From Vulcanimicrobiota bacterium (GTDB lineage Bacteria; Vulcanimicrobiota; Vulcanimicrobiia; Vulcanimicrobiales; Vulcanimicrobiaceae), in NCBI GenBank assembly GCA_019245275.1, contig JAFARW010000178.1, forward strand, positions 1 through 12,015: a stretch of DNA of 12,015 nucleotides, given 5' to 3'. Position numbers and translations under genes: made by a program. The notes below the pieces were generated by a model. It worked only from the letters and a program-made list of their open reading frames with translations. It searched no databases and was not told the origin of the DNA. Numbering within the stretch: the first letter of the stretch is position 1; each line of letters opens with the position of its first letter. Positions 1 to 7,211 of this stretch are shown piece after piece.

Positions 1-9
1 CGCCCTGTT

Positions 10-1011
10 TTAACGCACCAGAAGTGTAGGCGAAACGGCAAAGCCGATCACGCAATCAACGTTATCGGGAGGCTCCGTGCCGGCCTCATTAGAGCCCGCG
101 ATTACGAAGCCGTGGTTGGCAATCTTACCAGAGAACCAGTCCCGCACGATTGAGGTAACATCGAACATCACCTTTCTCGTATCCGGCGGCAGCAAGAGGC
201 CGCTACTGATGGTGGGTGCGTTATAGGTAAAATTGCCATTCACCCAAGCTTTATTGCCTTGCCACGTGCTTAGAGCCGGCGCAACTCCTTCAAGACACTT
301 GAGGCTGCTCTGCGATGACCACACGTCCAGGGTCAGAATCAACACCGCTTGGCTTACCGGCTTCGGTGGATTTGGAATCTTTCCGAACTGCATATAACTG
401 CGCCAGTCATCGATCTCATGATAGCCGAACGGTGCACCGCCGCCGCTCGTAAAGTGCCGAAATCCGGCGCAAATGTCGCCGCATGCGGTGCCGAAATCCG
501 GAAGACTCCCTAATCCACCACTATATGTATATTGGTTCAGACGCCAGTCCCAAGCCTGAAACGGCATGCTGGACCATACCGGAAAGCGGTAATTGCCCGC
601 CAACCTTCCCCTGATTCCTGGGTTGCGTGGGGGCACGGCGCCGCAGTGAACCTGAAATGACTGCGGCTGTGGCGACACGACATTGTTCTGGTAGAGCACT
701 ACCGTTGCGACTCCAGATCCCGTGAACGTTCCCGTGTCGGTAACGCCCACGCTGCCATTGACCGAAATTGTCTTGGCTTTGTCTGCGATCCACTTTGCCT
801 GCCCCGGATCGTAATAGCCGAAGACGTAGGTTATTTTGGTCGGTGCAGCCGTTGGGGGATACAGTGCGCCGCTGAAGTGAACGGTGGCGGGGCAGCTGCC
901 GTAATAGTCCGCAATTTTATCTACAGTTGGCGCTGCGGCCACGGCGGCACGTGTCGACGCAAGGACGGTCGCGATGGTAACACAGCCGATGAAAGCAAAA
1001 AAACGCTTCAT
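10..1011 (-). CDS. Secreted DNRLRE-domain protein
   Basis: Predicted 333-residue exported protein. The start is the ATG at 1011, because a strong Shine-Dalgarno lies 7 nt upstream and a signal peptide follows at once: Lys2-Arg3, a hydrophobic stretch to about residue 18, and an AVAAA cleavage region near 24-28. The upstream in-frame extension is antisense to the methyltransferase gene. Residues about 30-125 look like a beta-sandwich domain beginning with a GSCPATVHFSG segment. Residues about 205-310 resemble the DNRLRE (disaggregatase-related/CBM-like) domain, with hydrophobic strands at 220-230 and the hallmark DVTSIVRDW (284-292) followed by NHGFVIAG (299-306). Six cysteines follow the signal (40, 123, 177, 181, 239, 320), so up to three disulfides are possible. 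The family is found in extracellular and cell-surface proteins; no enzymatic role can be assigned. GC is visibly lower than in the neighbouring genes (about 53% in one sampled 60-base line). Confidence 0.8.
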   Translation of the reverse strand: MKRFFAFIGCVTIATVLASTRAAVAAAPTVDKIADYYGSCPATVHFSGALYPPTAAPTKITYVFGYYDPGQAKWIADKAKTISVNGSVGVTDTGTFTGSGVATVVLYQNNVVSPQPQSFQVHCGAVPPRNPGIRGRLAGNYRFPVWSSMPFQAWDWRLNQYTYSGGLGSLPDFGTACGDICAGFRHFTSGGGAPFGYHEIDDWRSYMQFGKIPNPPKPVSQAVLILTLDVWSSQSSLKCLEGVAPALSTWQGNKAWVNGNFTYNAPTISSGLLLPPDTRKVMFDVTSIVRDWFSGKIANHGFVIAGSNEAGTEPPDNVDCVIGFAVSPTLLVR

Positions 1012-1018
1012 GCCATTA

Positions 1019-1026
1019 CCTCCTCC
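1019..1026 (-). promoter_or_regulatory. Strong Shine-Dalgarno of the DNRLRE gene
   Basis: On the minus strand this reads GGAGGAGG, 7 nt before the ATG at 1011. It is a near-ideal ribosome binding site and fixes the start, excluding the longer upstream reading frame. Confidence 0.8.
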
Positions 1027-1112
1027 GGGCCTGGCACGGCTCCAAGTATGAGACGTTTGCCGAGTCGGAAAGGTCCCCTTCGCTGACGTTGGAAAGCACA
1101 GCCGATTCGGAG

Positions 1113-1841
1113 ATGACGTCCACACAAGAATCCAAAGATACGAGCTCCAAAGGCACATACGTCCGCGATATGTTCGCGTCGATCGCGCCGCGCTACGATC
1201 TCGCGAACCGCGTTCTGACTGCCGGCTTTGACGAACTCTGGCGCAGGTCCGCAATCGATAGACTCGGCGTGAACACGAGCGACGCGATTCTCGATCTCTG
1301 CTGCGGAACCGGCGACATCTGCTTTCACCTCGTGCGGCGGGACCCAACGCTGAACGTGACCGGCGTCGACTTCTGCACGCCGATGCTCGAACGCGCCCGG
1401 CAGCGAGCGCAGCGTAAAGCGCCGCACGCGCATTTGAAATTCGTCGAGGCCGATGTGATGGCGCTCCCGTTTGCCGATACCAGCTTCGATGGCGCTACGA
1501 TGGGTTTTTCGCTGCGCAACGTCGTCGATATCGACGCGACACTCAAAGAGATCCGGCGGGTGCTCCGCCCCGGAGCGCGATTCGTCAATCTCGACGTCTC
1601 CAAAGCGCCTAATCGATTGTTTAAACGCGCCTTCGACGTCTATTTCTATGCCATCGTTCCGATGGTCGGCGGGATCGTCGGCGGATCCAAGAGCGCGTAT
1701 AAGTATCTGCCCGCGTCATTGACCCACCATCCCGACGCGCCGGCACTCGAAGATCGCTTCAAAGCAGCGGGGTTCGTCAACTGCGGATATGCGCCACTGT
1801 GTGGCGGAACGATCGCAATCCACTTCGGAGCAGCGCCGTGA
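1113..1841 (+). CDS. ubiE/menG: UbiE/MenG-type quinone C-methyltransferase
   Basis: SAM-dependent methyltransferase that adds the ring methyl group in the last steps of menaquinone (or ubiquinone) synthesis, acting at the membrane on a prenylated ring. It is 242 residues from the ATG at 1113. A TTG at 1089, with GGAAAGG about 15 nt upstream, would add 8 residues, so the start is uncertain. Visible family features are YVRDMFASIAPRYDLANRVL (16-35), the SAM-binding loop ILDLCCGTGD (59-68), the acidic SAM-ribose region GVDFCTPML (84-92), EADVMALPF (112-120), and the C-terminal YKYLPASL then AGF and GGTIAIHFG. Length is normal for the family. It opens a run of six plus-strand genes, and its stop overlaps the start of the prenyl synthase. 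Being next to a polyprenyl synthase supports quinone synthesis; which quinone is made cannot be read from the sequence alone. Confidence 0.9.
   Translation: MTSTQESKDTSSKGTYVRDMFASIAPRYDLANRVLTAGFDELWRRSAIDRLGVNTSDAILDLCCGTGDICFHLVRRDPTLNVTGVDFCTPMLERARQRAQRKAPHAHLKFVEADVMALPFADTSFDGATMGFSLRNVVDIDATLKEIRRVLRPGARFVNLDVSKAPNRLFKRAFDVYFYAIVPMVGGIVGGSKSAYKYLPASLTHHPDAPALEDRFKAAGFVNCGYAPLCGGTIAIHFGAAP
1827..1830 (+). promoter_or_regulatory. Shine-Dalgarno deciding the prenyl synthase start
   Basis: GGAG lies inside the end of the methyltransferase gene, 7 nt before the GTG at 1838. It supports the overlapping GTGA junction (GTG start 1838-1840, TGA stop 1839-1841) over the longer frame that opens at a GTG at 1799. 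Confidence 0.65.
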
Positions 1842-2791
1842 TCGAATCTGCTGCGTACGACGGACAGACGTTGGTCGAGGAGTTCGTTCGCTCGCATTTC
1901 ATTGCCGATAATCCCCTGGTGACCGAGGCGGTTCGCCGAATGATGGCCGCCGGCGGAAAGCGCATTCGCCCCCAGCTGACCCTGCTAGCCGCTGAGGTTG
2001 TCGGTGCGCAACCAGCCGAACACCTCGAGCTCGCTGCGTACATGGAACTGATCCATGTCGCAACGCTGATTCACGACGACGTCGTCGATCGCGCCGACAC
2101 GCGGCGGGGCGTCAACGCGACGGCGGTTGACTACGGCAATCGGATCAGCGTGCTCGCCGGAGATTACCTCTTTGCGTGGATCTTCCGCAACGTGACGGCG
2201 CGGTACCCGGCGCCGATTCCGCACATCCTCTCGGCAACGCTTGCCGAAATCTGCGCGGGTGAGGTTCTCCAACTGCGCGCGCTCGGTGACGTAGCGCTGA
2301 CTCTTACCGACTATCTGGAAATCGTCGGAAAGAAGACGGCATCGCTCTTCGCCGCGTCCGCCGAATGCGGTGCAATCGTCGGCGGGGCATCCGCAGAGCA
2401 GCGAACCGCGTTACGCGATTTCGGACGCGATTATGGAATCGCGTTCCAGATGAAAGACGATCTGCTCGACATGACGGCGGACGCCGAGCGCCTCGGCAAG
2501 CCGGCCGGCAACGACCTGCGCGAGCGCAAGGTGACGATTCCATTAATATTTGCCTTGCAGCGCGCGGATAGAGGATTCCGCGACTCCGTCGAACGTTTCT
2601 TTACGCGGGGCGACGATGCACAGCTCGAACGCATCGTCGAGGGCGTCACCGCCTGCGCCGCGCTGCAAGCGACACGCGACCGCATCGAACACTATGCCCG
2701 GCGGGCGAGCCGTTCGCTATCGGGGATGCGCGACGGCGCAGCTCACCGCTCGCTGATCGAAATGGCCGCCTCGCTCGTAGAGGAAATATAA
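1838..2791 (+). CDS. Long-chain trans-polyprenyl diphosphate synthase
   Basis: Predicted 317-residue enzyme that condenses isopentenyl diphosphate onto an allylic diphosphate to make the quinone side chain. Domains are those of an all-alpha trans-isoprenyl synthase: GGKRIRP (39-45) for substrate binding, first Asp-rich motif DDVVD (80-84) followed by RADTRRG, GDYLFAW (108-114), second Asp-rich motif DDLLD (207-211) preceded by FQMK, and GNDLRERKVTIPLI (224-237). The residue five before the first Asp motif is a small Ala, as in long-chain (heptaprenyl/octaprenyl, HepT/IspB-like) enzymes; exact chain length cannot be told. The start is the GTG overlapping the upstream stop, with GGAG 7 nt away. 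TatA follows 10 nt later. It probably supplies the tail for the quinone methylated by the gene before it. Confidence 0.92.
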   Translation: MIESAAYDGQTLVEEFVRSHFIADNPLVTEAVRRMMAAGGKRIRPQLTLLAAEVVGAQPAEHLELAAYMELIHVATLIHDDVVDRADTRRGVNATAVDYGNRISVLAGDYLFAWIFRNVTARYPAPIPHILSATLAEICAGEVLQLRALGDVALTLTDYLEIVGKKTASLFAASAECGAIVGGASAEQRTALRDFGRDYGIAFQMKDDLLDMTADAERLGKPAGNDLRERKVTIPLIFALQRADRGFRDSVERFFTRGDDAQLERIVEGVTACAALQATRDRIEHYARRASRSLSGMRDGAAHRSLIEMAASLVEEI

Positions 2792-2801
2792 GGAAGAACA
2801 A

Positions 2802-3107
2802 ATGCATATCGTAGTCTCGTTCGCCTGGGCGAGCCCCGAGATCATCGGCATCATCGTCGTCGGCGCGCTCCTGCTCTTCGGTGCTGAAAAGCTGCCCAAG
2901 CTCGCGCGCAGCGCCGGGCAGGCGAAAAAAGAATTCATGGTCGGCCAAGCGGAGGCCGATGAAGCGGCGGCCCGAGCGCGCGAGGAGGCGCGGCTGCGCG
3001 CGGAAACGGCGCGTCGCGATCCGATGCAAGATCTGCCGGAAAACACCGGCATCGGCCAGCAAATTCCACCGCCGACTCCGGGAGAAGGCACGCAAAGCGG
3101 CGGCTAG
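2802..3107 (+). CDS. tatA: Twin-arginine translocase subunit TatA
   Basis: Predicted 101-residue pore-forming component of the Tat system, which exports folded proteins. A short periplasmic N-terminus is followed by one membrane helix (about 12-27, SPEIIGIIVVGALLLF), the family hinge FG (26-27), then an amphipathic helix beginning EKLPKLARSAGQAKKEF (29-45). An Ala/Arg/Glu-rich probable helix (48-72) and a Pro/Gly-rich tail follow. Length is in the usual range for TatA. An AGGAAG-like ribosome site precedes the ATG. The tatC gene follows within 15 nt and no tatB-like gene is seen here, so this TatA could serve both roles, as in minimal TatAC systems; a tatB elsewhere in the genome is not excluded. 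A likely client, the Rieske protein, is encoded about 4 kb downstream. Confidence 0.9.
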   Translation: MHIVVSFAWASPEIIGIIVVGALLLFGAEKLPKLARSAGQAKKEFMVGQAEADEAAARAREEARLRAETARRDPMQDLPENTGIGQQIPPPTPGEGTQSGG

Positions 3108-3122
3108 ATAACCACGCAACGG

Positions 3123-3893
3123 ATGCTGTCAGCACCGTCGACCTCACTGCAACAAACTGAGGAACGCTGGGATCAAAAAGAGATGACCTTTACGGAGCAC
3201 CTCAGGGAGCTCCGTAAGCGTCTTATGATCGCGCTCGGAACGATCTTCGCGCTCGCGATCCTCGCCTTCTATCCGGCGCAATTCGCAATCCCTTGGCTTA
3301 GCGAACAGTACTTCCCAGGCGTCAAGCTCAATGCGTTCGGCCCCGCCGACGTCATCATGCTGGAGCTGAAGTTCTCGATCTACGCGGGGATCGTGCTGGG
3401 CCTTCCGGTCATCCTCTATCAACTTTGGATGTTCGTCGTGCCGGCGTTCGCACCGCGCACGCGCCGTCTCGTCTACCTCTACGTGGCGCCCTCCGTCATT
3501 CTCGCGGCGCTCGGGTTAGCGTTCGCGCATTTTCTCGTGCTGCCGCGCGTTGGACATGCGCTGCTCGCGCAAACCGGAAAGGTCGCAACCGCGACCTTCG
3601 GCATATCGCAGACCCTGAACTTTGTGTTGCTCTTGTTATTGCTTTTTGTCTTGGTCTTTCAAACGCCCGTTGTCATGGTCGCCCTCGCGCGAATCGGCAT
3701 CGTTACGCCAAAGTTCTTGCGGCGCTATCGCAGGCATGCACTCTTCGGATTCTTCGTCTTCGGCGGCATCGTCGCGCCCGACGGCAACCCGCTGACGATG
3801 GCACTGCTTGCGATACCGATGTATGCACTTTACGAGGTCAGCATCTGGCTGATCGTCCTTCTCGAGCGTACGTGGCGGCCCGCGTCGGCTTAG
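3123..3893 (+). CDS. tatC: Twin-arginine translocase subunit TatC
   Basis: Predicted 256-residue, six-helix membrane receptor that recognises RR signal peptides. Visible signatures are EHLRELRKRL (25-34) before the first helix, the TM2/3 region with LPVILYQLWMFVVPAF (94-109), FQTPVVMVALARIGIVTPKFL (179-199), and the APDGNPLTM then LLAIPMYALYE segment (218-238). The polar residue in TM4 is Gln180; Glu is usual in proteobacteria, while a Gln is known in cyanobacterial and plastid TatC. A second possible ATG at 3183 would begin MTFTEHL and is closer to the usual family N-terminus; it has an AAGAG just before it, so the first 20 residues are uncertain. The 3' end overlaps the resB start by 22 bases. 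Confidence 0.92.
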   Translation: MLSAPSTSLQQTEERWDQKEMTFTEHLRELRKRLMIALGTIFALAILAFYPAQFAIPWLSEQYFPGVKLNAFGPADVIMLELKFSIYAGIVLGLPVILYQLWMFVVPAFAPRTRRLVYLYVAPSVILAALGLAFAHFLVLPRVGHALLAQTGKVATATFGISQTLNFVLLLLLLFVLVFQTPVVMVALARIGIVTPKFLRRYRRHALFGFFVFGGIVAPDGNPLTMALLAIPMYALYEVSIWLIVLLERTWRPASA

Positions 3894-5227
3894 ACGACCT
3901 CTTCGGCGACTTCGTACGCACGTGGTCGAACGTGCTCTTCGCGGTCTCGCTCTTCGTCGTCTGGGGAATCTTAACGCTCCTCGGCGTCATCATCGACCAA
4001 AATCGCGATTCGAGCATCTACTTCGCGACCTATGCCGCGCCCGTTGCGCGTCTAATCCTGCGACTTGGTCTCGACAATGTCTACCACAGCGCTGCATACA
4101 TCGGCATCATCGGACTCATTCTTTCTTCACTTGCCGTCTGTACGTTGAGGCGCGTGATTCCCGCGCGGTTGCCGCCGTTGCGCCCGGTCAAGATCGATCG
4201 GCTGCCGCTGCATTCGCGCATCGATACGCCGCTGGACCCCGCGACGACACGCTCGCGTGTAGAAAATTTCTTCCGCCGGCGCGGATGGCAGATCCGCAAA
4301 CGGGAGCTTGGCGGCACCGAGTGGACCTTCGCCGATCGCCACGATTGGGCGCGACGCGGCGTGCTGATCGCGCATCTGGGATTTGTGATCATTGCAACCG
4401 GCACGACGATTTATTGGGCGCTCGGATTCTCGGGCGAGACGGCGATCTTGAGCGGACAAACGGTGTCGATTCCGCGCACCTCGACCAAACTGACGCTGCT
4501 AGATTTTGCGTACCGCATCGAACCGATTGCAACGAAGGGCGGCATCGTCTATCAGCCGATCGATTACGTTTCACACGTAACGGTCACCGGCCGCGACGGT
4601 CGCGCGCGGCGGGCAACGATTCGCGTCAACCATCCGATCAACGTTGACGGGACGCTGTATTATCAAGCCGCGTACGGATTCGGCGTGCGCTTTGGGGTGC
4701 TCCACTATGGAAAGCCGGTGCGCGATCTCTCCGAGCAGACGCTCAAGGAAGGCGACGTGTTAACTCTCCCGCAGACGACACGCGAGGTGCAGTATTCGCA
4801 ATTCGCCGGCACGATCGATCGCCAAACCGGGATGCCGTCTGCCGATCCGCGTCCCAACGACCCGGGCGTCATTCTCAACATCTTCGATGACGGGCAGCCG
4901 GTCGGAACAACGTTGGCGCGGTTCGGGCATGCAGTCGATTTGGGCGGTGGATTTGCGATCGTCCCGCAGCGCTATACGATGTACAGCGGTTTGCAATATC
5001 GACACGATCCGGGTATTCCGCTCGTCGGAATCGGCGCGCTGGTCTTGCTCGCGGGTCTTTGCATCTCGTTCTATCTCTTGCCAGCGCGCGTACACGTCCG
5101 CATCGATCTCCAAGGGGCGGGAAGCTCGGTCGCAATGGCAGCGACGACCGTAAAGGGATACGATATCTTCGAGTCACAGTTTGCGGAGCTCGCCACGGCA
5201 CTGCCGCGCGCATTAAAGGCCGGATGA
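3872..5227 (+). CDS. resB: Cytochrome c biogenesis protein ResB (Ccs1)
   Basis: Subunit of System II cytochrome c maturation, which with CcsA delivers and ligates haem to CxxCH apocytochromes on the outer face of the membrane. Predicted 451 residues from the GTG at 3872, inside the end of tatC; the in-frame region upstream is antifunctional sequence overlapping tatC. A later GTG at 3932 is possible. Four membrane helices are visible: about 21-41, 75-91, 164-184 (with His168 in LIAHLGFVI) and 382-403. A large extracytoplasmic domain lies between helices 3 and 4, with VNHPINVDGTLYYQAAYG (252-269) and, leading into the last helix, YSGLQYRHDPGIPLVGIG. This order is that of the ResB/Ccs1 family and the length fits. 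The stop is 4 nt before ccsA. The likely client here is the fused cytochrome c at 7906-9360. Confidence 0.9.
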   Translation: MAARVGLDDLFGDFVRTWSNVLFAVSLFVVWGILTLLGVIIDQNRDSSIYFATYAAPVARLILRLGLDNVYHSAAYIGIIGLILSSLAVCTLRRVIPARLPPLRPVKIDRLPLHSRIDTPLDPATTRSRVENFFRRRGWQIRKRELGGTEWTFADRHDWARRGVLIAHLGFVIIATGTTIYWALGFSGETAILSGQTVSIPRTSTKLTLLDFAYRIEPIATKGGIVYQPIDYVSHVTVTGRDGRARRATIRVNHPINVDGTLYYQAAYGFGVRFGVLHYGKPVRDLSEQTLKEGDVLTLPQTTREVQYSQFAGTIDRQTGMPSADPRPNDPGVILNIFDDGQPVGTTLARFGHAVDLGGGFAIVPQRYTMYSGLQYRHDPGIPLVGIGALVLLAGLCISFYLLPARVHVRIDLQGAGSSVAMAATTVKGYDIFESQFAELATALPRALKAG

Positions 5228-5231
5228 CGTC

Positions 5232-6206
5232 ATGATGCCGCTCGACCAAGTCCTGATGGCGATCGCACTTTCCACGTACATCGTCGGTGCGATCGTGCTG
5301 ATCATGTATTTCTTCTCGCGGGCCGAGTGGCAACGCAACCTCGGCGTACCCCTTGTCATCGCGGGGTGCGTCGCTCAATTCGCGCAACTCGCCACTCGTT
5401 ACGAGCTGACGCACATCTGGCCGCTTTTGAACCTTTATGGTTCGCTTTCACTCTTCAGCGCGATGTCCGTTCTGATCTTCATCATCTTCGCTTTCCGCTA
5501 CCGGCTCTGGTTTGCAGGTGGCTTCGTCGTTGCAATCGCATCGGTGTTCCTCGCCTATGGATTGACTTGGAATGAAGGAACGCTGCCCGCGGTTCCGTCG
5601 CTGCAATCGTATTGGGCGAAGATCCACGTGCCGATCGTCGTGTCGTCATATGCTGCTTTTCTGGTTGCCGCCGTTATCTCGGCGCTCTACTTGCTCAAAC
5701 ATTACTTCAATCGGTCGCTCGTCGCGCGCACGACGACCGCTGCGTTGGCTGCCGCGGGAGCGGCCGATGTCTCGATGAGCGGAATGCAGTTTGAGAGTGC
5801 GAGCGCCGTGCGAATCCGGCGCGACACGCCGGCGATCGAAGTCGCCGCGACTGAAGGCAACGTCGTTGCGCGCTGGCTCAGCACGCTGCCTTCGCTGGCT
5901 CAACTCGACGTCCTGATCTATCGCGTCGTCGCCGTCGGTTTGCCGCTCTTGACGATCGGCATCATTACGGGTGCGTGGTGGGCGAAAGAAGCTTGGGGCG
6001 CATATTGGCAGTGGGATCCAAAGGAGACCGCCGCTTTAGCTTTGTGGATCTTCTACGCGATCTACATGCATCTGCACACGCGCAACGCGTGGCGCGGTGT
6101 ACGCAGCGCCTGGCTCGGTGTCTGGGGGCTGCCGTTGATGCTGTTCGTTTATCTCGGCGTCAACATCGTGATCGGCAACGGCAGCATGCACAGCTACAAA
6201 TTATAA
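5232..6206 (+). CDS. ccsA: Cytochrome c synthase subunit CcsA/ResC
   Basis: Haem-handling membrane partner of ResB in System II. Predicted 324 residues with about eight hydrophobic segments. The diagnostic WWD motif reads WGAYWQWDPKE (255-265) and is followed by the LALWIFYAIYMHLH helix (269-282). Conserved His candidates for haem are His132 (YWAKIHVP), His280/282 and His320 (GSMHSY), and PLLNLYGSL (64-72) is also family-like. A hydrophilic stretch of roughly 50 residues (162-212) between the fifth and sixth helices is longer than the usual loop and varied in composition. The start may be either of two adjacent ATGs (5232 or 5235); no strong ribosome site is seen, which would fit translational coupling to resB. 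It ends the six-gene run; three hairpins follow. Confidence 0.92.
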   Translation: MMPLDQVLMAIALSTYIVGAIVLIMYFFSRAEWQRNLGVPLVIAGCVAQFAQLATRYELTHIWPLLNLYGSLSLFSAMSVLIFIIFAFRYRLWFAGGFVVAIASVFLAYGLTWNEGTLPAVPSLQSYWAKIHVPIVVSSYAAFLVAAVISALYLLKHYFNRSLVARTTTAALAAAGAADVSMSGMQFESASAVRIRRDTPAIEVAATEGNVVARWLSTLPSLAQLDVLIYRVVAVGLPLLTIGIITGAWWAKEAWGAYWQWDPKETAALALWIFYAIYMHLHTRNAWRGVRSAWLGVWGLPLMLFVYLGVNIVIGNGSMHSYKL

Positions 6207-6207
6207 G

Positions 6208-6228
6208 GCGTTGCACTTCGCGCAACGC
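6208..6228. terminator. Hairpin 1 after ccsA (possible terminator)
   Basis: Perfect 7-bp inverted repeat GCGTTGC/GCAACGC around a 7-nt loop, 2 nt after the ccsA stop codon. One further C-G pair can form inside the loop. Only a weak T-rich tail follows (CTTGGCGTTT), so it is not a textbook intrinsic terminator, but its place at the end of the operon fits 3'-end formation or mRNA stability. Confidence 0.4.
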
Positions 6229-6245
6229 TTGGCGTTTCGGCTCAC

Positions 6246-6266
6246 TTCTGCCACGATGCGGCAGAA
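6246..6266. repeat. Hairpin 2 in the ccsA/hydrolase intergenic region
   Basis: Perfect 7-bp inverted repeat TTCTGCC/GGCAGAA with a 7-nt loop. It has the same 7-7-7 layout as hairpin 1 but unrelated sequence. It lies between convergent genes and has no T-run on either side. Confidence 0.4.
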
Positions 6267-6281
6267 ATTCGCCTGCACGCC

Positions 6282-6305
6282 CCCGCCCAAACTATCGCGG
6301 GCGGG
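6282..6305. terminator. GC-rich hairpin 3, possible bidirectional terminator
   Basis: Perfect 7-bp all-GC inverted repeat CCCGCCC/GGGCGGG with a 10-nt loop, 11 nt past the end of the minus-strand hydrolase gene. It could end transcription of the hydrolase, or of the plus-strand operon. No U-tract is seen, so the role is inferred from stem strength and position. Confidence 0.35.
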
Positions 6306-6316
6306 CCCCCATTGCA

Positions 6317-7126
6317 TTAGTGCGCGTACTTAGCCACAAAATCTAAGAGCGCGCGCTGTTCGGGCGTATCGTTGCGCGAAAGATTCGCGACGACGCCGGC
6401 ATGCGTAGCCGAAGCATCTGCATCCATCTGAACCGTAGCTCCCGCGCCGACAAGCGCCGCGAAGAAAGCATCGCGCTGACCGCATGCCGGCGCATCGTAG
6501 ACACCGCCGCAGAAGAGCACTACGGGAGGCGAGGTCTTCGCTGCATACGTGATCGGCGACAACGCGCCGCGCGCCTCGGGTGTGGCACCGAAGAAGCGCT
6601 GCAAGAGCGCTCGTGCCGATGGCGTCGCCTCCGGATCGATCTCGCGCACGTCGTACGTTCCCGAAAATCCAGCGATTCCGCGCACGCTCGATCCTGCGAT
6701 GCCGTCAGCCGAAAGAAACTCCGGATCGAGTCCGACGAGCGCGGCAAGATACCCACCCGAAGAGTGCCCGCATAGAACGAAGCCGCGCGAGTTGCCGCCG
6801 TAGGCAGCGATGTGCTTGAGGGTCCAGCCTGCGGCGGCTGCTACATCTTGCGCGGCGCCCCGCGCGTCGGTTTGCGGAAAGAGCCGGTAGCTCGGCACGA
6901 CGACCACGACTCCGGTCGAAGCGATCGCAGTCGCGAGGCCGTTGTAATCGCGGCGGTCTCCTTGAACGAATCCACCACCATGAATGAAAATAACAACCGG
7001 CGCATTGCGAACTCCGGCCGGCGCATAGACGTCCAACCGGTGTTTGTCTTGAGGCACATCGGCGGCATATGCGATGTCTTTTGTCGCATTGACCGCGGCG
7101 ATCAACGCGAAGATCGTGGCGTGCAT
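6317..7126 (-). CDS. Alpha/beta hydrolase (HSL/BD-FAE-like esterase)
   Basis: Predicted 269-residue serine hydrolase. The oxyanion-hole motif HGGGF (49-53) is followed by PSYRL, and the nucleophile elbow is GHSSGG with Ser122. Asp211 (VYDAP) and His242 (ATHAG) are in the right order for the catalytic triad. HGGG plus the GHSSGG elbow places it with the hormone-sensitive-lipase or kynurenine-formamidase-like/BD-FAE esterases; the substrate cannot be assigned. The N-terminus (MHATIFALIAAVNATKD) is mildly hydrophobic but lacks a basic n-region, so export is uncertain. It lies opposite in strand to the respiratory genes, converges with ccsA and diverges from the Rieske gene. The ribosome site is weak. 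Nothing ties it functionally to the neighbours. Confidence 0.85.
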   Translation of the reverse strand: MHATIFALIAAVNATKDIAYAADVPQDKHRLDVYAPAGVRNAPVVIFIHGGGFVQGDRRDYNGLATAIASTGVVVVVPSYRLFPQTDARGAAQDVAAAAGWTLKHIAAYGGNSRGFVLCGHSSGGYLAALVGLDPEFLSADGIAGSSVRGIAGFSGTYDVREIDPEATPSARALLQRFFGATPEARGALSPITYAAKTSPPVVLFCGGVYDAPACGQRDAFFAALVGAGATVQMDADASATHAGVVANLSRNDTPEQRALLDFVAKYAH

Positions 7127-7199
7127 CTTTTGTCGACGATTTTTTCTAAAGGGCGAGCGTATCTTCGAGTTAAAGAGAAATCTGCCTAGTCAGTTCTGC

Positions 7200-7204
7200 G
7201 GAGA
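7200..7204 (+). promoter_or_regulatory. Shine-Dalgarno deciding the Rieske TTG start
   Basis: GGAGA lies 7 nt before the TTG at 7212. It selects that start over an in-frame extension to 7074 that would run antisense through the hydrolase gene. Any promoter shared by the two divergent genes should lie within 7127-7199; I see no convincing -35/-10 pair. Confidence 0.65.
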
Positions 7205-7211
7205 ATCGCCC

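Noticed and set aside
1012..1347. 112-codon upstream extension of the DNRLRE protein
   Set aside because: It is Arg-rich, antisense to the methyltransferase gene, and lies upstream of a strong ribosome site and signal peptide at 1011.
3425..3871. Long N-terminal extension of ResB inside tatC
   Set aside because: The sequence is Arg-rich shadow translation of tatC with no ResB-like features; homology-like sequence begins only near 3872.
7074..7211. Longer N-terminus for the Rieske protein
   Set aside because: It would overlap the start of the divergent hydrolase; the TTG at 7212 has a well-placed GGAGA and gives a normal Tat signal.
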